From Allium sativum (taxonomy: Eukaryota; Streptophyta; Magnoliopsida; Asparagales; Amaryllidaceae): a DNA stretch of 64,000 nucleotides. Each line of letters begins with the position of its first letter. Position 1 is the stretch's first letter. The notes under the pieces were generated by a model. The model was not told the origin of the DNA, ran no database searches, and saw nothing but the letters and a program-made list of their open reading frames with translations. The stretch covers positions 754,551,603 to 754,615,602 of the forward strand of contig CM060922.1 in the NCBI GenBank assembly GCA_030737875.1, read 5' to 3'. Position numbers and translations under genes: made by a program. Below, piece after piece: positions 10,502-21,944 of this stretch.

Positions 10502-13500
10502 TGTAATGGCGGGATTTTTCAGGCCTCTGATATCTATTTTAATATAGAGATTTAAATCAAAAGCAAATAAAGGCAAACAAGTTTAAGGAGATTAACACTT
10601 ATATATATATATATATATATTCATACATATATATGTTACGGCCAAATATGCATGTATATATGCATGTATACACCATTTCAATTAGCAACAAACAAGAGAG
10701 TTTAAACCAAAACAAAAGAAAGTGCAAACTCCATCATTTAGTAGTAGATTTGGACTTAAACATCACCTAATCCCCTCATACATATATGTCTGCAGCTAAA
10801 ATGATAAGTGCAAACAAAATATCCAAGAGAAGAATAATCATTCTTTATCTTGACAAGAATGGGTAAGGTTGCATTTAATGAAAGTAAGCTAGGCATTTAA
10901 TGAAGGTGTAAGGGCTTATGTACTTTGAAGAGAGAAGTAAGGGTTGGTAGAATTATCTTTTGTGCAAGGTACTTCATTTTTGCTGTAACAAATATGCACC
11001 ATTCGAAGAGAGAGAAAGAGGGGGTAGGTAGGAAACAAAAGCTTTTTGCTGTAGGAAACTTGAGAGGGAATTGCCTATAAATACACATCCAATTCCATGC
11101 ATTTTCTCTTTACTCAAATACAAGAAAGTGCTGAAGTTATAATCCTTTTACGAACAAGAATTCAGGAGCTTTAAACAAGTGAGTAATCACTCACTTAAGT
11201 CAAGATGATTTGCAAGTTACTGTAAACCGTTTTGTGTGTTTCATATTTATATCATCATTTGCAAGTATACCATGATTGTTATCACCTTATAGATGTTAAA
11301 ACACCCTGCTTAGATCATCTGTAAAACTATGTATGCAAGTGTTATTCATAATAGAAATGGTAATGAGTTCATCAATTATCTGATCAAAGAAACCAAGACA
11401 GCTTTGTTTACTGTCAAAAACAAACCTTTGTAAAATGAAATATACCTTGATGATCTCAAACGCAAGCTATACAAGCATATGTATGAGTTAACTCATATAC
11501 GAAAATATATATAAACATTTTAGCAAGAACCAAACCTCATCTATATATGTTTGAAACAAGAAAACAGAAGAAACATATGGTTCTCTGTCTCAAACTTAAT
11601 CACCAAATTTTCAAACATCATAGAAATGAATTACAGGGTTATAGATGTAATCATAGCACTAAATAATGATTTTTAAAAGTAATTTCATGGTTTTTATTGT
11701 TGAGATGAGCGAGATAGAAGGGGACAACCGAAAATGGCACTTTGACCAAATTCTGACGATCAGTGACGATGATGGTCGGGGCGTGGAGCGTGAAGGAGCT
11801 GGTCACATCGGGGAACACGAGAAAAATGCCCCATGATTTTTAGAGTGAGTGATTCGAGCAGTCGAGCTCGATTTATGTTTTGAGAGGCAAATTGGGTTCA
11901 TCGGTTTGGAGGCGATGTACGGGTCCCACGGTGGTGCGAGTTGGCCGAGGCTGGGCGTGGAGCGGCGTTGGGACATGGCGGAGCTGATGGCGGCGGTGCG
12001 AGGTGCTCCGATGGTCTGAGGCGTGGGGTCGAGCTTGGTTTAGGGGGAGTCCTTTTTGATGCTGTTTACTGGAAGTTTGGTGGAATGGAGATTTCGAGGA
12101 GGAGGCGACGATAGGTGGTGGCGATGGGTCAGTGGTGATCGGTGGATGAAGTGGAGTTTGTGGGTGGTGGTTCGGCGATGGTTCGACGTCGAGTGGAGGT
12201 GTGCACGTGCACACCAGTGCACGTTGTACAGGCGAGGCGAGAAGAAGAAAGGGAGAAGGAGAAGAGGAGATCTGGCAAGGGGTTGGCACTTGGATTTTTA
12301 GTGATCCATCGATGGATCACTTGGATTTCGAAGGGTTGGCAAGGGGCTGGAACGATGGTTTGGCACGAGTGATCCACCATGTTTTTCGACGTGATCAAGA
12401 GGTTGGTACGATGGCTTGGTAAATGATTTGGCTTGAGTGATTTCACCACGTTTTCGAGGTTGGTAACGAGGCTAGAAAAGTGGTTGGTTAAGCGAGAAAA
12501 CCAAATTGGTTTGGCAAGAGAAAATCAACGATTTCCCTTTGGTAATCACACGATTTTGAGATGCCAATATCGACTTGGTAAATACAAGCGAGAATAGAGT
12601 TTCAAAGGCAAGAATTTTATTAAATCGAATTTAATTAAATTAAATAAATAAATATAATTAATCAGTAATTAATTAATTTAAATTAAAATAGAGTTTTTAT
12701 TTAATATGGCGTAAACCAGTGGAACAGTCAAGACGACAGTGAGGTCCCAGAATCGAAGTTGTTCGAAGAAGTTCGTCGAGTTAGAACTTGAGTTTTAAAA
12801 GATAATTTAATTTAAATAAATTATAAAACAATTTATTTAAGTTTAAATAAAGGAGAATAAATATTTGACAAATCAAATCGGAGTATAGAACATCGTCTAA
12901 CAGTCGATGACAAGCGAGATAAAACACCGTGTGCGTAGCACGGGCTTTTTCTATACACTTTCAAATATTGATAAAAACTGTATAACATTTTGTGTATGAC
13001 ACACACACTTTAACTATACAATTGAAAGTGATATTTAAGATATCCAGATATGAACCCGAGAATTTTATACTGTATATATAATTATAAATACAGGATGTGC
13101 AACTGAATTAAAGACAGTAAGCTGATAATAAATTATCGACTATAAAAGATATTTCGTACATCGTTTCGAAGAGTCCGGAATTTACATTCCACTTCGACTC
13201 GAATTATACGACGTATACCGAAAATCGATAAAGAGGAAGAATGCAAGCTCTATTCCAAAATAGTATCTACGATCTATTCAATCCCAGAACAGATCCGAAT
13301 AGTCGGATATCTGACAACGTATATCGATCAGATTTTACACATCAACTTTACATAAGTGTATTATGTTGGTGGCGGAGAGATTCGTTTCTTTAGCCTTATA
13401 CCCAGAATATATTTGTGGAAACAAATGAGTGATCTGTCAGATAGGACGGTGTGATATTCAAAGACGTTGAAGAATAATCCGTCAACGGTAAACGTGACTT

Positions 13501-14482
13501 CAAACCTCACAACCCGGAAAGACAATAGTTGGGCTAGGCAGCATGGCTAGTTGGGTCATACCCAAGCAGGGTATATTATCACTATCTAGAGTATTTCCTT
13601 TTGTTTCTTAAATCTATATTCACTTCTGTAACTTCGGTAATCGGTGGGTCATTCCCAACCGTGGAGGTTGTAATATATTCGTTACACTCAAGCTAAATGA
13701 GTGGACGGTCATGTGTGGCCGGGTTGCAGGATGTTCTTGTTGAACCCCAGTGTATCTTCTCTAGAGTACACTGATCGGTGGGTGCTCCCATACCCTGTCA
13801 GTTAGAAACCAAATTCCAATAAGCGCTCGACGGTTTTAGATTTTATTTTATGTACGTGAACGTGAGATGCAAGCGATTCACTAGATGATTATTTATTTGA
13901 TAAATACTATCGTAAATATCAAACGTTTTGATATCAAAATACAAGGGTCATCTTCCATATGTTAGTTATGGAGTTGGGCTTAAGATTTCTAAAGTAATTG
14001 AATCTATTAATAACGGAACACCTTATTCCTTATTTCCCTGTTTACATCTTTTTAACTGTATTTACTCACACCAGTCCCCTGACTGACCCGGAGTTTATTT
14101 TCTGTGTTTTCCCTAAACTCTTGGCTACTCATAATATTTATTATGAGTAGGCAAGTAATTCAGGTTGGCAAATGGAACCTTACGAAGTTCAAGTTGCAAG
14201 ACCAGTCTAGTAGTTTTATCTACACCTATGTATTCAGTTTAGATTTGTATTCCCAAATCATGATGTATAATTATGTTAATGTACTATGATGATGTAATAT
14301 GATGATGTACTATGATGTATCAGACCCTATGATGTAATGTATTTTGTATTTTTAAATTCCGCTGTGAGATTTATGATAACTTCTTATTCTTCTATTCTAT
14401 TAGTTCTATCTTTTCTATCTCATCTTCTAATTTCTTTCAATAATGACACGGTTTTCGGAGGGTCGAAAATCGTGCCGTTATA
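10502..14482 (+). mobile_element. Solo LTR X2, 3,981 bp, TSD GCTAT
   Basis: It starts TGTAATGGCGGG and ends GTGCCGTTATA (canonical ...TACA with one change). GCTAT precedes it at 10497-10501 and follows it at 14483-14487. The two ends are near inverted repeats of each other (GGGATTTTTC against GAAAATCG). There is no primer site, polypurine tract or coding domain inside, so this is one LTR left by recombination. It is a relative of X1. A GC-rich patch at about 11750-12300 has overlapping open frames on both strands, which I read as composition and not genes. An AT repeat occupies 10601-10620. Confidence 0.85.
11076..11084 (+). promoter_or_regulatory. TATA box of X2 LTR
   Basis: CTATAAATA is followed about 25 bases later by AATTCCATGC, a plausible start region. 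About 100 bp downstream a perfect inverted repeat, AAGTGAGT-AATC-ACTCACTT (11177-11196), contains a splice-donor-like GTGAGT. Confidence 0.55.
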
Positions 14483-15230
14483 GCTATCTGCTGAACGCTT
14501 CTCGGATTCAGGGTTTATGCCACCTAGTCCAACTAGGGATTATGCTACCTATCGAACGATGCCACCTAGTCTAGGACACACTACCTAGAGTGGTATATGT
14601 TCCTAGACTTCCCCACGCATGTATTGCGAATCGTTATCGCTTGTCTAGATGCACATGTCCTGTAATGTGCGGCCCGAGTCCTGTGGCAGGGCAAATCAAG
14701 AAACACAGAACTCGGTCGGGAGCTTTCAGATATCTGCCGATGCAGATGCTAAGGTCTGTTTTTATTCCAGTGGCAATGGTCCCACTCGACCACTCCGTCA
14801 ACTAATGAAAGACACACCTTGAAAAATGAGAACTATACGCATGCCCCCTATGCCCCACTAACCTATGGCCATCCTCACCCATAACTAGATAGAAAGTATA
14901 TGGTCTTTTGGAGTTTCCGCCTTTCCGCTTCACGTATCTCGATTGACTCAAGATGGATGGTAGACGACGAGTTGCTATCACAGGGATACCGTTTTCTCGC
15001 CGAATCACGCTGGTCCATCCTAGTCTTTAGGTTGCCATATTTTGCAACTAATGCATACCCTTGGTTCTTCTAACGCAGACCTTAACCTCTGTGAGCCCAG
15101 GAGGATAATCTTCAGCCTCACAGAGGGATCCCAAGAGTACCCTCACGTCCCCTCGAAGCCTCGGACTTCGTAACCCAATTCGTTGGAGCCTTCGTTTTAA
15201 TCAGACGGACGTTCGCTCCTTCCCGTGTTA

Positions 15231-16090
15231 TACTAAGAATTACTACTTAGTTTTGCTAACTAAGGTTTACCACTTAGTTTCCAGAATCGTTGTTTTCTTA
15301 ACTAAGGTTTACTACTTAGCTCCTTTTAACTAAGGTTTACTACTTAGTTCTCTTTCTCGTCAATTTGGATTGGTTAAGTGTCCTTAGTCAATTCAAGCTA
15401 ACTTAACCCTCTTCATTTATCCTGATAAACTGGTTAAGTGTTATCAATAATTCATGTTGACTTAACCCTACCAAAAACCAAGTTATATTGGTTAAGTATT
15501 TCTTATTACTTAACCCTGTTCATTCATCCTGTATTGGTTAAGTGTTCCTTTTTAACTTAACCTTGCCCATCTGTTTTAACTAACACTTTATTCATGGTTA
15601 AGTATTATCCCTTCATGTTTTAGATTTAACCCTATTCATTTGTCACAATCTAGTGGTTAAGTGTTCAAGTTTACTTAACCCTACGGTCTAGTCCAGCTAA
15701 CATATCAAATTGGCTAAGTGTATTAAATTTTACTTATCCCCAACCTCTAGTCTAGTTAACATGTTAATTTGGCTAAGTGTATTAACTTTACTTAACACCA
15801 CCTTCTAGTCTAGTTAACATGTTAATTTGGATAAGTGTTTTCTTAGTTACTTAACCCCTACAAATCTTGTCCTGTTACGATGTTAAGTTTGGTTAAGTGT
15901 CCCTATGGACTTAACCCTCCCATTATAGCTTAACTGTGTTAAGTTGGTTAAGTGTTCCTATGGACTTAACCCTCCCATTCTAGCTTAACTGTGTTAAGTG
16001 TCTGTATGAACCTAACCCCACCCATCGGTTTGGTTATCATGTTGAATTGGTTAAGTGTCTTAGTTAACTTAACCCTACCATTCTTGTTCT
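15231..16090. repeat. Array of short inverted repeats built from GGTTAAGT / ACTTAACC
   Basis: Roughly every 60-70 bp the sequence repeats a pair of GGTTAAGTGT and ACTTAACCCT separated by 5-20 bases. In the left part it becomes CTAAGGTTTACTACTTAG. Each pair can form a small stem-loop. The same motif recurs in solo LTR S at 28105-28200. Confidence 0.75.
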
Positions 16091-17856
16091 AGCTTTAACT
16101 AAATAAATTAAAGCCGCGACCACTCACATTAGATAGATATTGTTGCGATTACTGGATGTGCCGGTTGGTTCCGGGCAGGTTTACATCGCAACTCAGTCTA
16201 ACCTCGGGTTAGGCATATTCGTGTTTTCTAAGTTCAAAAGGGTTTTGATTAATTTTCAAATCAAGTTTTGAAAGTAACCATCCCGTCCGTCGGATCAGTT
16301 AGGGGTAGCCAGGGAGAGCAGGAAACTTGTATTTTCCAAACCCAAGCCTAGACACTATCCTCTCTGTCACCCTAGAACTTTCTGGTGTGTTATTAAAAGA
16401 GATGTCGTTAATAAACCTTTAATTTGTCTAAATTTACATTTTCTCATTTAGGACAAATTCTATAAGTAAATTATTCCTAATTTACTTATTTCATAATTAC
16501 TCTTTTAATGTAAATTGTCAACGTTTATTATTATGGCCCATTTCCCCCTCTATATCATATTTATGCTTTTTGGTATGTAAACTATACCAAATTAAGTGTC
16601 ACTAACCATGATTTTGCTAAACATGACAATTACTCACAATTATGGCCAATTTCAAATTTATGCCAATATACTTATTATGTCAAATTAGCTAACCCAATTC
16701 TGATTTTACATTCTAATTACAGTTCATGTCAAACTAGACTTATTATCCTAGTTCACAGTTCATGTAAATGCTAGATTTACAAGTCAATACTAAATTCAAA
16801 TTACACATCCTATAATTCATGTCAAATTTATCCAATTTGCATTTTTATAAACATGCCATAATACATGTTCCCAATTTATGCCAATTTCCAAGTTTATAAC
16901 TACGTTTTAGTAAATTTCATATTTTGCCCAAATCGTATTCCCATCGTTTGTGTAATCGTGATTCAATCTAGATTATAGACAAATCTAGATTCGTAGATAA
17001 AAAGGGAATGAACCAAAGATGCTATGAAAAGATAGACATAATAACTGGCATAAAATGATAATTTACTAATTACAGGCCTAACGAATTACACTGAAATAAA
17101 TTGATCTAAAACATCGAAGGCCTATAGATCTGAAAATGTTATGACACAAAAAGGGTTGAATAACAATGTAGGTTTAAGAACATGGGTAGACCTAACTTAA
17201 TAGGTAAATTCCCAAGATCAAAATCCAAAGAAAATCAAGAATAGACAGAATAGATAATCAAGTTTAGACCCAATTTCATAGTCACAAAACTTAAGCAACA
17301 CTTTCCTAGTCATGAATCATAGGTGTTTAGTCACAGTTGTCCTTGTTATGTCTAGGCAATAGTTTATGTTTCCTAATCAAAGGCATAGGATTGTGTTCAT
17401 AGTCAAAGGAAATAATTCTCATAGTCACAGTCATAGGCAATGTTCATAGTCATAGGCAATGTCTAATTGGTCATCGAATCACGATCAGTTCTTAATCTAG
17501 TCTAGAAACATGTATAAACACAGATCCAAGTGAAGAGATTAGGCATATTCTTTTATTCCTTTAATTTCATGTCACAAATAAAGAAAACGTTCAAATCTAA
17601 AAAGTAACCGACTTACAGAGATTATATTTGATTCGTAGAAAAACAGTCGTTGAAGTCGTTTGAATCTTCACTTGAATCCTAGCTTGTTTTGAATCTCCTC
17701 TTGAAAGTGTTGAGCAGCATTTCCTCGTCTTGATTTATTTTACATATTATTTTATTTATTATTTAATTTAGAGGAGGAGAAGAAGCCATGTCCACTAAGA
17801 ATCTTTGCAGCATAAGGTTAGAGAAGAATTGTGAATAGAGAAGGAGACTAGGGGTT

Positions 17857-18050
17857 GTTTATATAGGATTAGGAGGACGAACCTAGGCAGAAAACGAGAC
17901 CAGGTACATCAGAATGCACCCAGGCCCAAAAGTGGGTTCTGCACCCAGGTCGACACCCAGGTCGACTGCCTAGTCGACCTGGTCAGGGGGGTCGACTACC
18001 CAGTCGACTCCCCAGTCGACATGGGTCCTGGGCGGGAATTTTCCCGCCCA
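17857..18050 (-). promoter_or_regulatory. U3 promoter block of the M 5' LTR
   Basis: On the minus strand: palindrome arms TGGGCGGGAA and TTCCCGCCCA (18050-18029), six GTCGAC sites starting at 18015, 18003, 17991, 17973, 17961 and 17949, then TATATAAAC (17865-17857). Spacing is 12, 12, 18, 12, 12 bp. Function as promoter elements is inferred from position upstream of the TATA box. Confidence 0.65.
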
Positions 18051-18300
18051 GCCCGCTTCTGGGTTTGAACTCGAATTTCGAATTCGAATTTTGAGCTGTT
18101 TTCTGTTCTGAAAATTCCTGAAACTTCGAAGGGTCATATCTCCCTCATACAGACTCTGATTCTTGCAAACTCGGACTCGTTTCCAAGCAGAATTTCGAGA
18201 CGAACGCAATGGCGCAACCCGTTTCCCTTGATTTTTATTTTAAAATTTAATTTTGCCTTGATTTGTGAATCTTAGTGTTACAGAATTATGGGGTGTTACA

Positions 18301-18600
18301 AATAGCCGAAGGAATCCTTGTATCCAGTATTTCTAGAAATGGTATTTCTAGATTTCTAAAGTTCCGAATACCCATATCTAGGCTTCGTGTCTCTTAGCAA
18401 GTTGAAGTAGGCTTCATGTTTATTATTTCCCTAATTGCGATTTATGGACTTCTAAATTTCTAAATATCTAAATCTGGGTTTTGGATCTTCTAATAAGCCG
18501 AAGAAGGCTTCGTATCTATTATTTCCAAGATTGCGATTTTTTTAACTTTGAATCTAATTTTTGAAGCCCTCAAATCAAGCTAGAAGCTGCTTCATATGGT
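18301..18600 (+). repeat. Three diverged copies of an about 125-bp repeat
   Basis: Each copy contains AGCCGAAG..GGCTTCGT followed by TATTATTTCC and GATTGCGATTT. The copies are strongly diverged. The AGCCGAAGAAGGCTTCG core is itself palindromic. The AATAG at 18301-18305 is the likely target duplication of M. 18600-19000 is AT-rich and I recognise nothing in it. Confidence 0.6.
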
Positions 18601-19004
18601 TCTGCAGGTTTCTAATGATCAATACTTGAGTAAGTATCGAACTCCTTAGTAGCTAAAAGAATAGTTTACAATTAAATAATTTAGAAAAATCATCTTTTAA
18701 CACTATCATCAAAACTTAAAGCTTTGAGCTTCCTTAAAGCAATGGGTAACATGTATATTAAAACATAATCCATTTATAGTTTGAGGACAGAATGGTAGGA
18801 TCAAAATATCAACATACATACATAAATCTCAAACACTTTAAAGGCTAAAGTATATTGCTTTCTCATTATTAAACAATTTGAAAAATAAAATAATAAAAAT
18901 CTACAAAATATTTAAGATTATGTTGTAGATAATATCTACCAAATATATAAATTACGAGATATTCATGACAATACAAAAAGTTACTGTCATATCTTCTAAA
19001 TCTT

Positions 19005-19315
19005 TTATGTGAGGGCCTTTAATGAAACTGGATCCGAGATGCGGTTAAGAATGGAGTAAAGCGCGTCTTTAAGCTTTTTCTCTTTGTGTCTAATAACATT
19101 AGTGTTGTCGACGACTTCAATTTGAAGTCTAAGAGAATGCTTATAAACTTTGTTAACTTCCAAAAGGAGCTTATTATCCCTTTCGTATTCTGCTTCACGT
19201 TTCTTATAAGAGGAGATATCACTTTGAAGATTTTTAATTTGGGCCACGTTACTACTATATACATGATGAATATCCGCCCTTTTCTTCTTCTCATTTAAAC
19301 CGCTCAGAGGGTTTA
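19005..19315 (-). pseudogene. Coiled-coil protein fragment, unknown
   Basis: An open frame of about 100 codons on the minus strand ends in a stop at 19005. The protein is rich in K, E, N and L with heptad-like spacing (segments QIKNLQSDISSYKKR and HKEKKLKDALYSIL). There is no catalytic motif. It lies downstream of a second minus-strand coiled-coil fragment at 20593-21330 and may be a later exon of the same gene, but I see no proof of splicing. Proteins of this build occur as gag-like or accessory proteins in plant transposons. A host gene remnant is also possible. Confidence 0.35.
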
Positions 19316-20592
19316 ATAAATATTGAAACTTAGCCAGAGGCTAATATGTTTCAGCGGATGATCGGGAAGCTAAATGTGAATAATAATGAATTCTAAAGAT
19401 ATTTATGAAGACTTGCTGTCTTCCCATCAAAGCTATAATTCACTAATTATATGCTAAAGTTTCAACACTTCATTATCAAAATCCAAATCGGGTTTCCCTG
19501 ACCTGAAGTTTTGTCTCTTCTAATGTTTTTTTCATTTGGGGGAAGTTTTTTTTTTCTGAATCTCTTAGTTAAAGTTTTAAGCCATGAACCAAAGTCTTCT
19601 GCATTAAATGTTTCTTAAACCAATCGAAGGCTAGTGGATCACAAAAAATTGTAAGGGATTACCTCACTCGACATTGCGTTGTCTCTCTTTCGGTGTTTTG
19701 ACCAGAAATCTCACTATGCATTTGATCTATCAAAACGATTGGTGTTGACAGAAGAGCCAAACCAATAAACACAAGAATGCTATTTAAAATAAAAAAATAG
19801 GCTATTTATTATCACATAAAAGTTATTACACAGTTTTCCTAATAACTTCATATACACAAAAATTATAAACAAATTATTACTTCTTGTAAAATAGAAGTGG
19901 AGCACTTCATAACCATTTTGAAATGTTGTAACTAGATTTCTCTTAGGGGCTCTTCTTTTATCACTTCCAAAAAATTCAAAGTTAAACATATGGTGCTTTC
20001 TATGAAGTTTGTGTAACTCTTCTAGAATATTCTCTTGGATGGGTCCTAACGATTTATATAGGGAAAACCTTTCTTCGAATTCTCTTCTTAACCTAACAAA
20101 TTTTGATAGGAAACCCCTGGACTACCTGAAATTTTAGTCCTCTGTCATTACACAATAATATAACCACAATCATATAAAATTCACATGATAACTAATATTA
20201 ATGAGGAAATATTGTTATACATACTAAACATAAGTTACAACACACATCAGTTATGGACACAAACCATCCCTTTCACAATTCTAGAAGTTTCAAATAACAT
20301 TTGGAGAAAAACTTCCATCCATTTCTCGACTTGTCTAGGAAAAGCAAGCGGTAAACTTTAAATCATGATTCCTAAAAATCCAGACACTTTGACGGAGGTC
20401 CTTCGGCGTATGATTTTATCCTTGATGACAAGGGTATGGTAGCAAGGCCTTGAAATATTATTCCTAGAAGAAGTCACTAAGAAGGATTTATAATACTATA
20501 ACACATGTCCAATTTTAAAAAAAAGCTTGTTGCAAGTTTGTTAGCAAACAGGTTAAAAGCATAGTGCAATTAAAAAGAATAACCCAAATATC
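19316..20592. other. No recognisable feature
   Basis: AT-rich sequence without a supported gene. It could be intron or transposon spacer between the two coiled-coil fragments. Open frames here are short and have no family motif. Confidence 0.5.
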
Positions 20593-21330
20593 TTAGTTGT
20601 TTAGAAGGGAAAGCATATATACATAGACTGGAGACAAAGGGGAGCTATCCATTATCCTTTTCCCTTTTGGGTCCTTTTGGACCTCATTCCCTACCACCAA
20701 GCGAGAATCGTTATCAATACTTCCCATAGTCCATAAAGAAGAAAGACCATCAGAAGCTTTTTTGGTAGCAGGAGCATCCATTTCTTCATTCTCGTCGAAA
20801 TCTTCATCAATCAATGGGATCTCGAAAGAGCGCAGGGCTCTTGCATCAATCTCCTTCGCCTTGGGAGTAGCTTCACGATGCATGAGTGCTCCGGCCTTAG
20901 ACCAAAAAATTTCTTCCCAAGAATCCAGAATGTGTCAAAGCTCAAATCAGGATACTTCTTGCGATTTTCAGCATAGACCATAAGCAATAAAGTCAAGAAC
21001 GAATCCTCGATTACTTGATCATAAGAATGGTACAACAACTCATTGACTTCTCTCTTTGCCTCCGAAAAGGCGTCCATGAACTTCTCTAAGTGTTCCTTCT
21101 TCCTCCCCAGTTGCTCCTACAAAGATAAATATTCCACATTTAGCGCCTTCTTCCTCTCGATTACTCCAGACCTTTTGTTCTTCAGCTCCTCCAACTATGA
21201 TTTCAAAGCAGCGTTTTCATCAATCATTGACTGAGTTGAAGACTTGTCTTCCTCTTCATGATTCTTGGCAGCAACTGAAAAAAGTACATTGGTTTTCTTC
21301 AAATCTTCAACCTTCTTTTGGAGGCAAGGG
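20593..21330 (-). pseudogene. Gag-like coiled-coil protein, broken
   Basis: Read on the minus strand from about 21330, the frame gives a charged coiled-coil (KKVEDLKKTN, MIDENAALKS, VIERKKALN) followed by EKFMDAFSEAKREVNELLYH and YPDLSFDTFW. Two in-frame TAG codons, each one transition from CAG, interrupt the coiled coil. A frameshift near 20890 is needed to continue into a tail with a very acidic stretch (LIDEDFDENEEMDAP) that ends at 20593. A coiled coil with a YPDLDFS-like motif and an acidic tail is seen in the gag-like or transposon-associated proteins of plant mobile elements, from general knowledge. The exact family is not established. Confidence 0.45.
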
Positions 21331-21649
21331 GCCTTGTCCACGTATATAATGAAACCATGGTTGAAAGGCAAACCAGCTCTTTAGAAGATGAAAATAAAGA
21401 AAGAAAAACACTATGAAATTGAAAGAAAGTAAAGGAATAAGAAAGTGAAAGGAAGGAAAATATATTAGAGAACTAGAAGAATGGTAGATCGATCTGTTGA
21501 AGACGAAGGAAATTTTTTGAAAGAAGTTATTGTCGAGGACTCCAAGGCTATCCTCACCTCATCGGTAAAGATAGCAGAAAGGCTTGAAGAACAGGTAGAG
21601 GTGGATCCGGTGATCAAAGCAAGAGGGAGAGTTCACATATATGCATATA

Positions 21650-21944
21650 TATATATAGTATTTGATTGTGTTACAGTCTATATTTTTTTCCATTTTGCAA
21701 CTGTCAATAATACTTGCAAAAGGATCTTCTACAGCTGTCAATAGCAATTGCAAAAGGGTTTTTTTCCAATGCTTTTGAAAGTTGTAAAATATTTCTATCA
21801 CAACTATTTTTTAAAGCATCAGAAACAGTTGTGAAACGTAACCAGTCTATTACAACTTGGCTTATCCAAATTGGAGCTAGTCGGTTGCAATAGATCTATT
21901 ACAACTAGCGTTGCCAGTTGCGAAATGGTTATTTTGTTGTAGTG
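21650..21944 (-). mobile_element. Terminal segment of a CACTA transposon
   Basis: The right edge reads, on the minus strand, CACTACAACAAAATAACC, the typical outer end of plant CACTA (CMC/EnSpm) elements. Inward lie repeated short motifs such as TTGCAACTG, AGTTGTGA and TTGCAAAAG, the subterminal binding-site type of repeat. The bases beyond (CTA at 21945-21947) would be the 3-bp target duplication. No partner terminus was found to the left before element M; the partner is probably outside the window or deleted. If so, the coiled-coil fragments at 19005-21330 would lie inside this transposon. That is inference. Confidence 0.55.

Larger units (their letters stand above)
5847..18300 (-). mobile_element. 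Element M: non-autonomous retrotransposon with long LTRs and a short non-coding interior
   Basis: On the minus strand the order is: 5' LTR starting TGTAACACCCC at 18300, primer site TGGTATCAGAGC at 9725-9714, 1.7 kb of interior, a polypurine tract at 8026-8013, and 3' LTR starting TGCAACACCCC at 8012. The 5' LTR is interrupted by solo LTR X2; without it the LTR is about 4.59 kb. The 3' LTR is interrupted by X1, and its remainder is outside the window. The two LTR copies are nearly identical by eye over about 2.1 kb, so insertion is young compared with neighbouring elements. The interior has no gag or pol, the structure called a large retrotransposon derivative. Five bases right of the element are AATAG, the expected target duplication; the partner lies outside the window. 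Confidence 0.85.
14483..18300 (-). mobile_element. M 5' LTR, main part
   Basis: It starts TGTAACACCCCATAATTC on the minus strand at 18300. 16168-18300 is the near-identical partner of 5847-8012. 14488-16167 is the segment lost from view in the 3' copy because X1 sits there. Solo LTR S shares the general order of this LTR: start, E2F-like palindrome, GTCGAC array, TATA, CCCGAGGTTAGACT-like block and GGTTAAGT repeats. Homology between M and S is patchy. Confidence 0.8.

Noticed and set aside
11873..12449. Overlapping open frames on both strands (up to 138 codons, Pro/His/Ser-rich on the minus strand)
   Set aside because: They lie inside solo LTR X2, mirror each other on opposite strands, and show low-complexity composition typical of a GC-rich patch. 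No motif or splice context.
14590..15008. Short frames on both strands near 14600-15000
   Set aside because: Within the M LTR, with no motifs. The same sequence type in S has no open frame.
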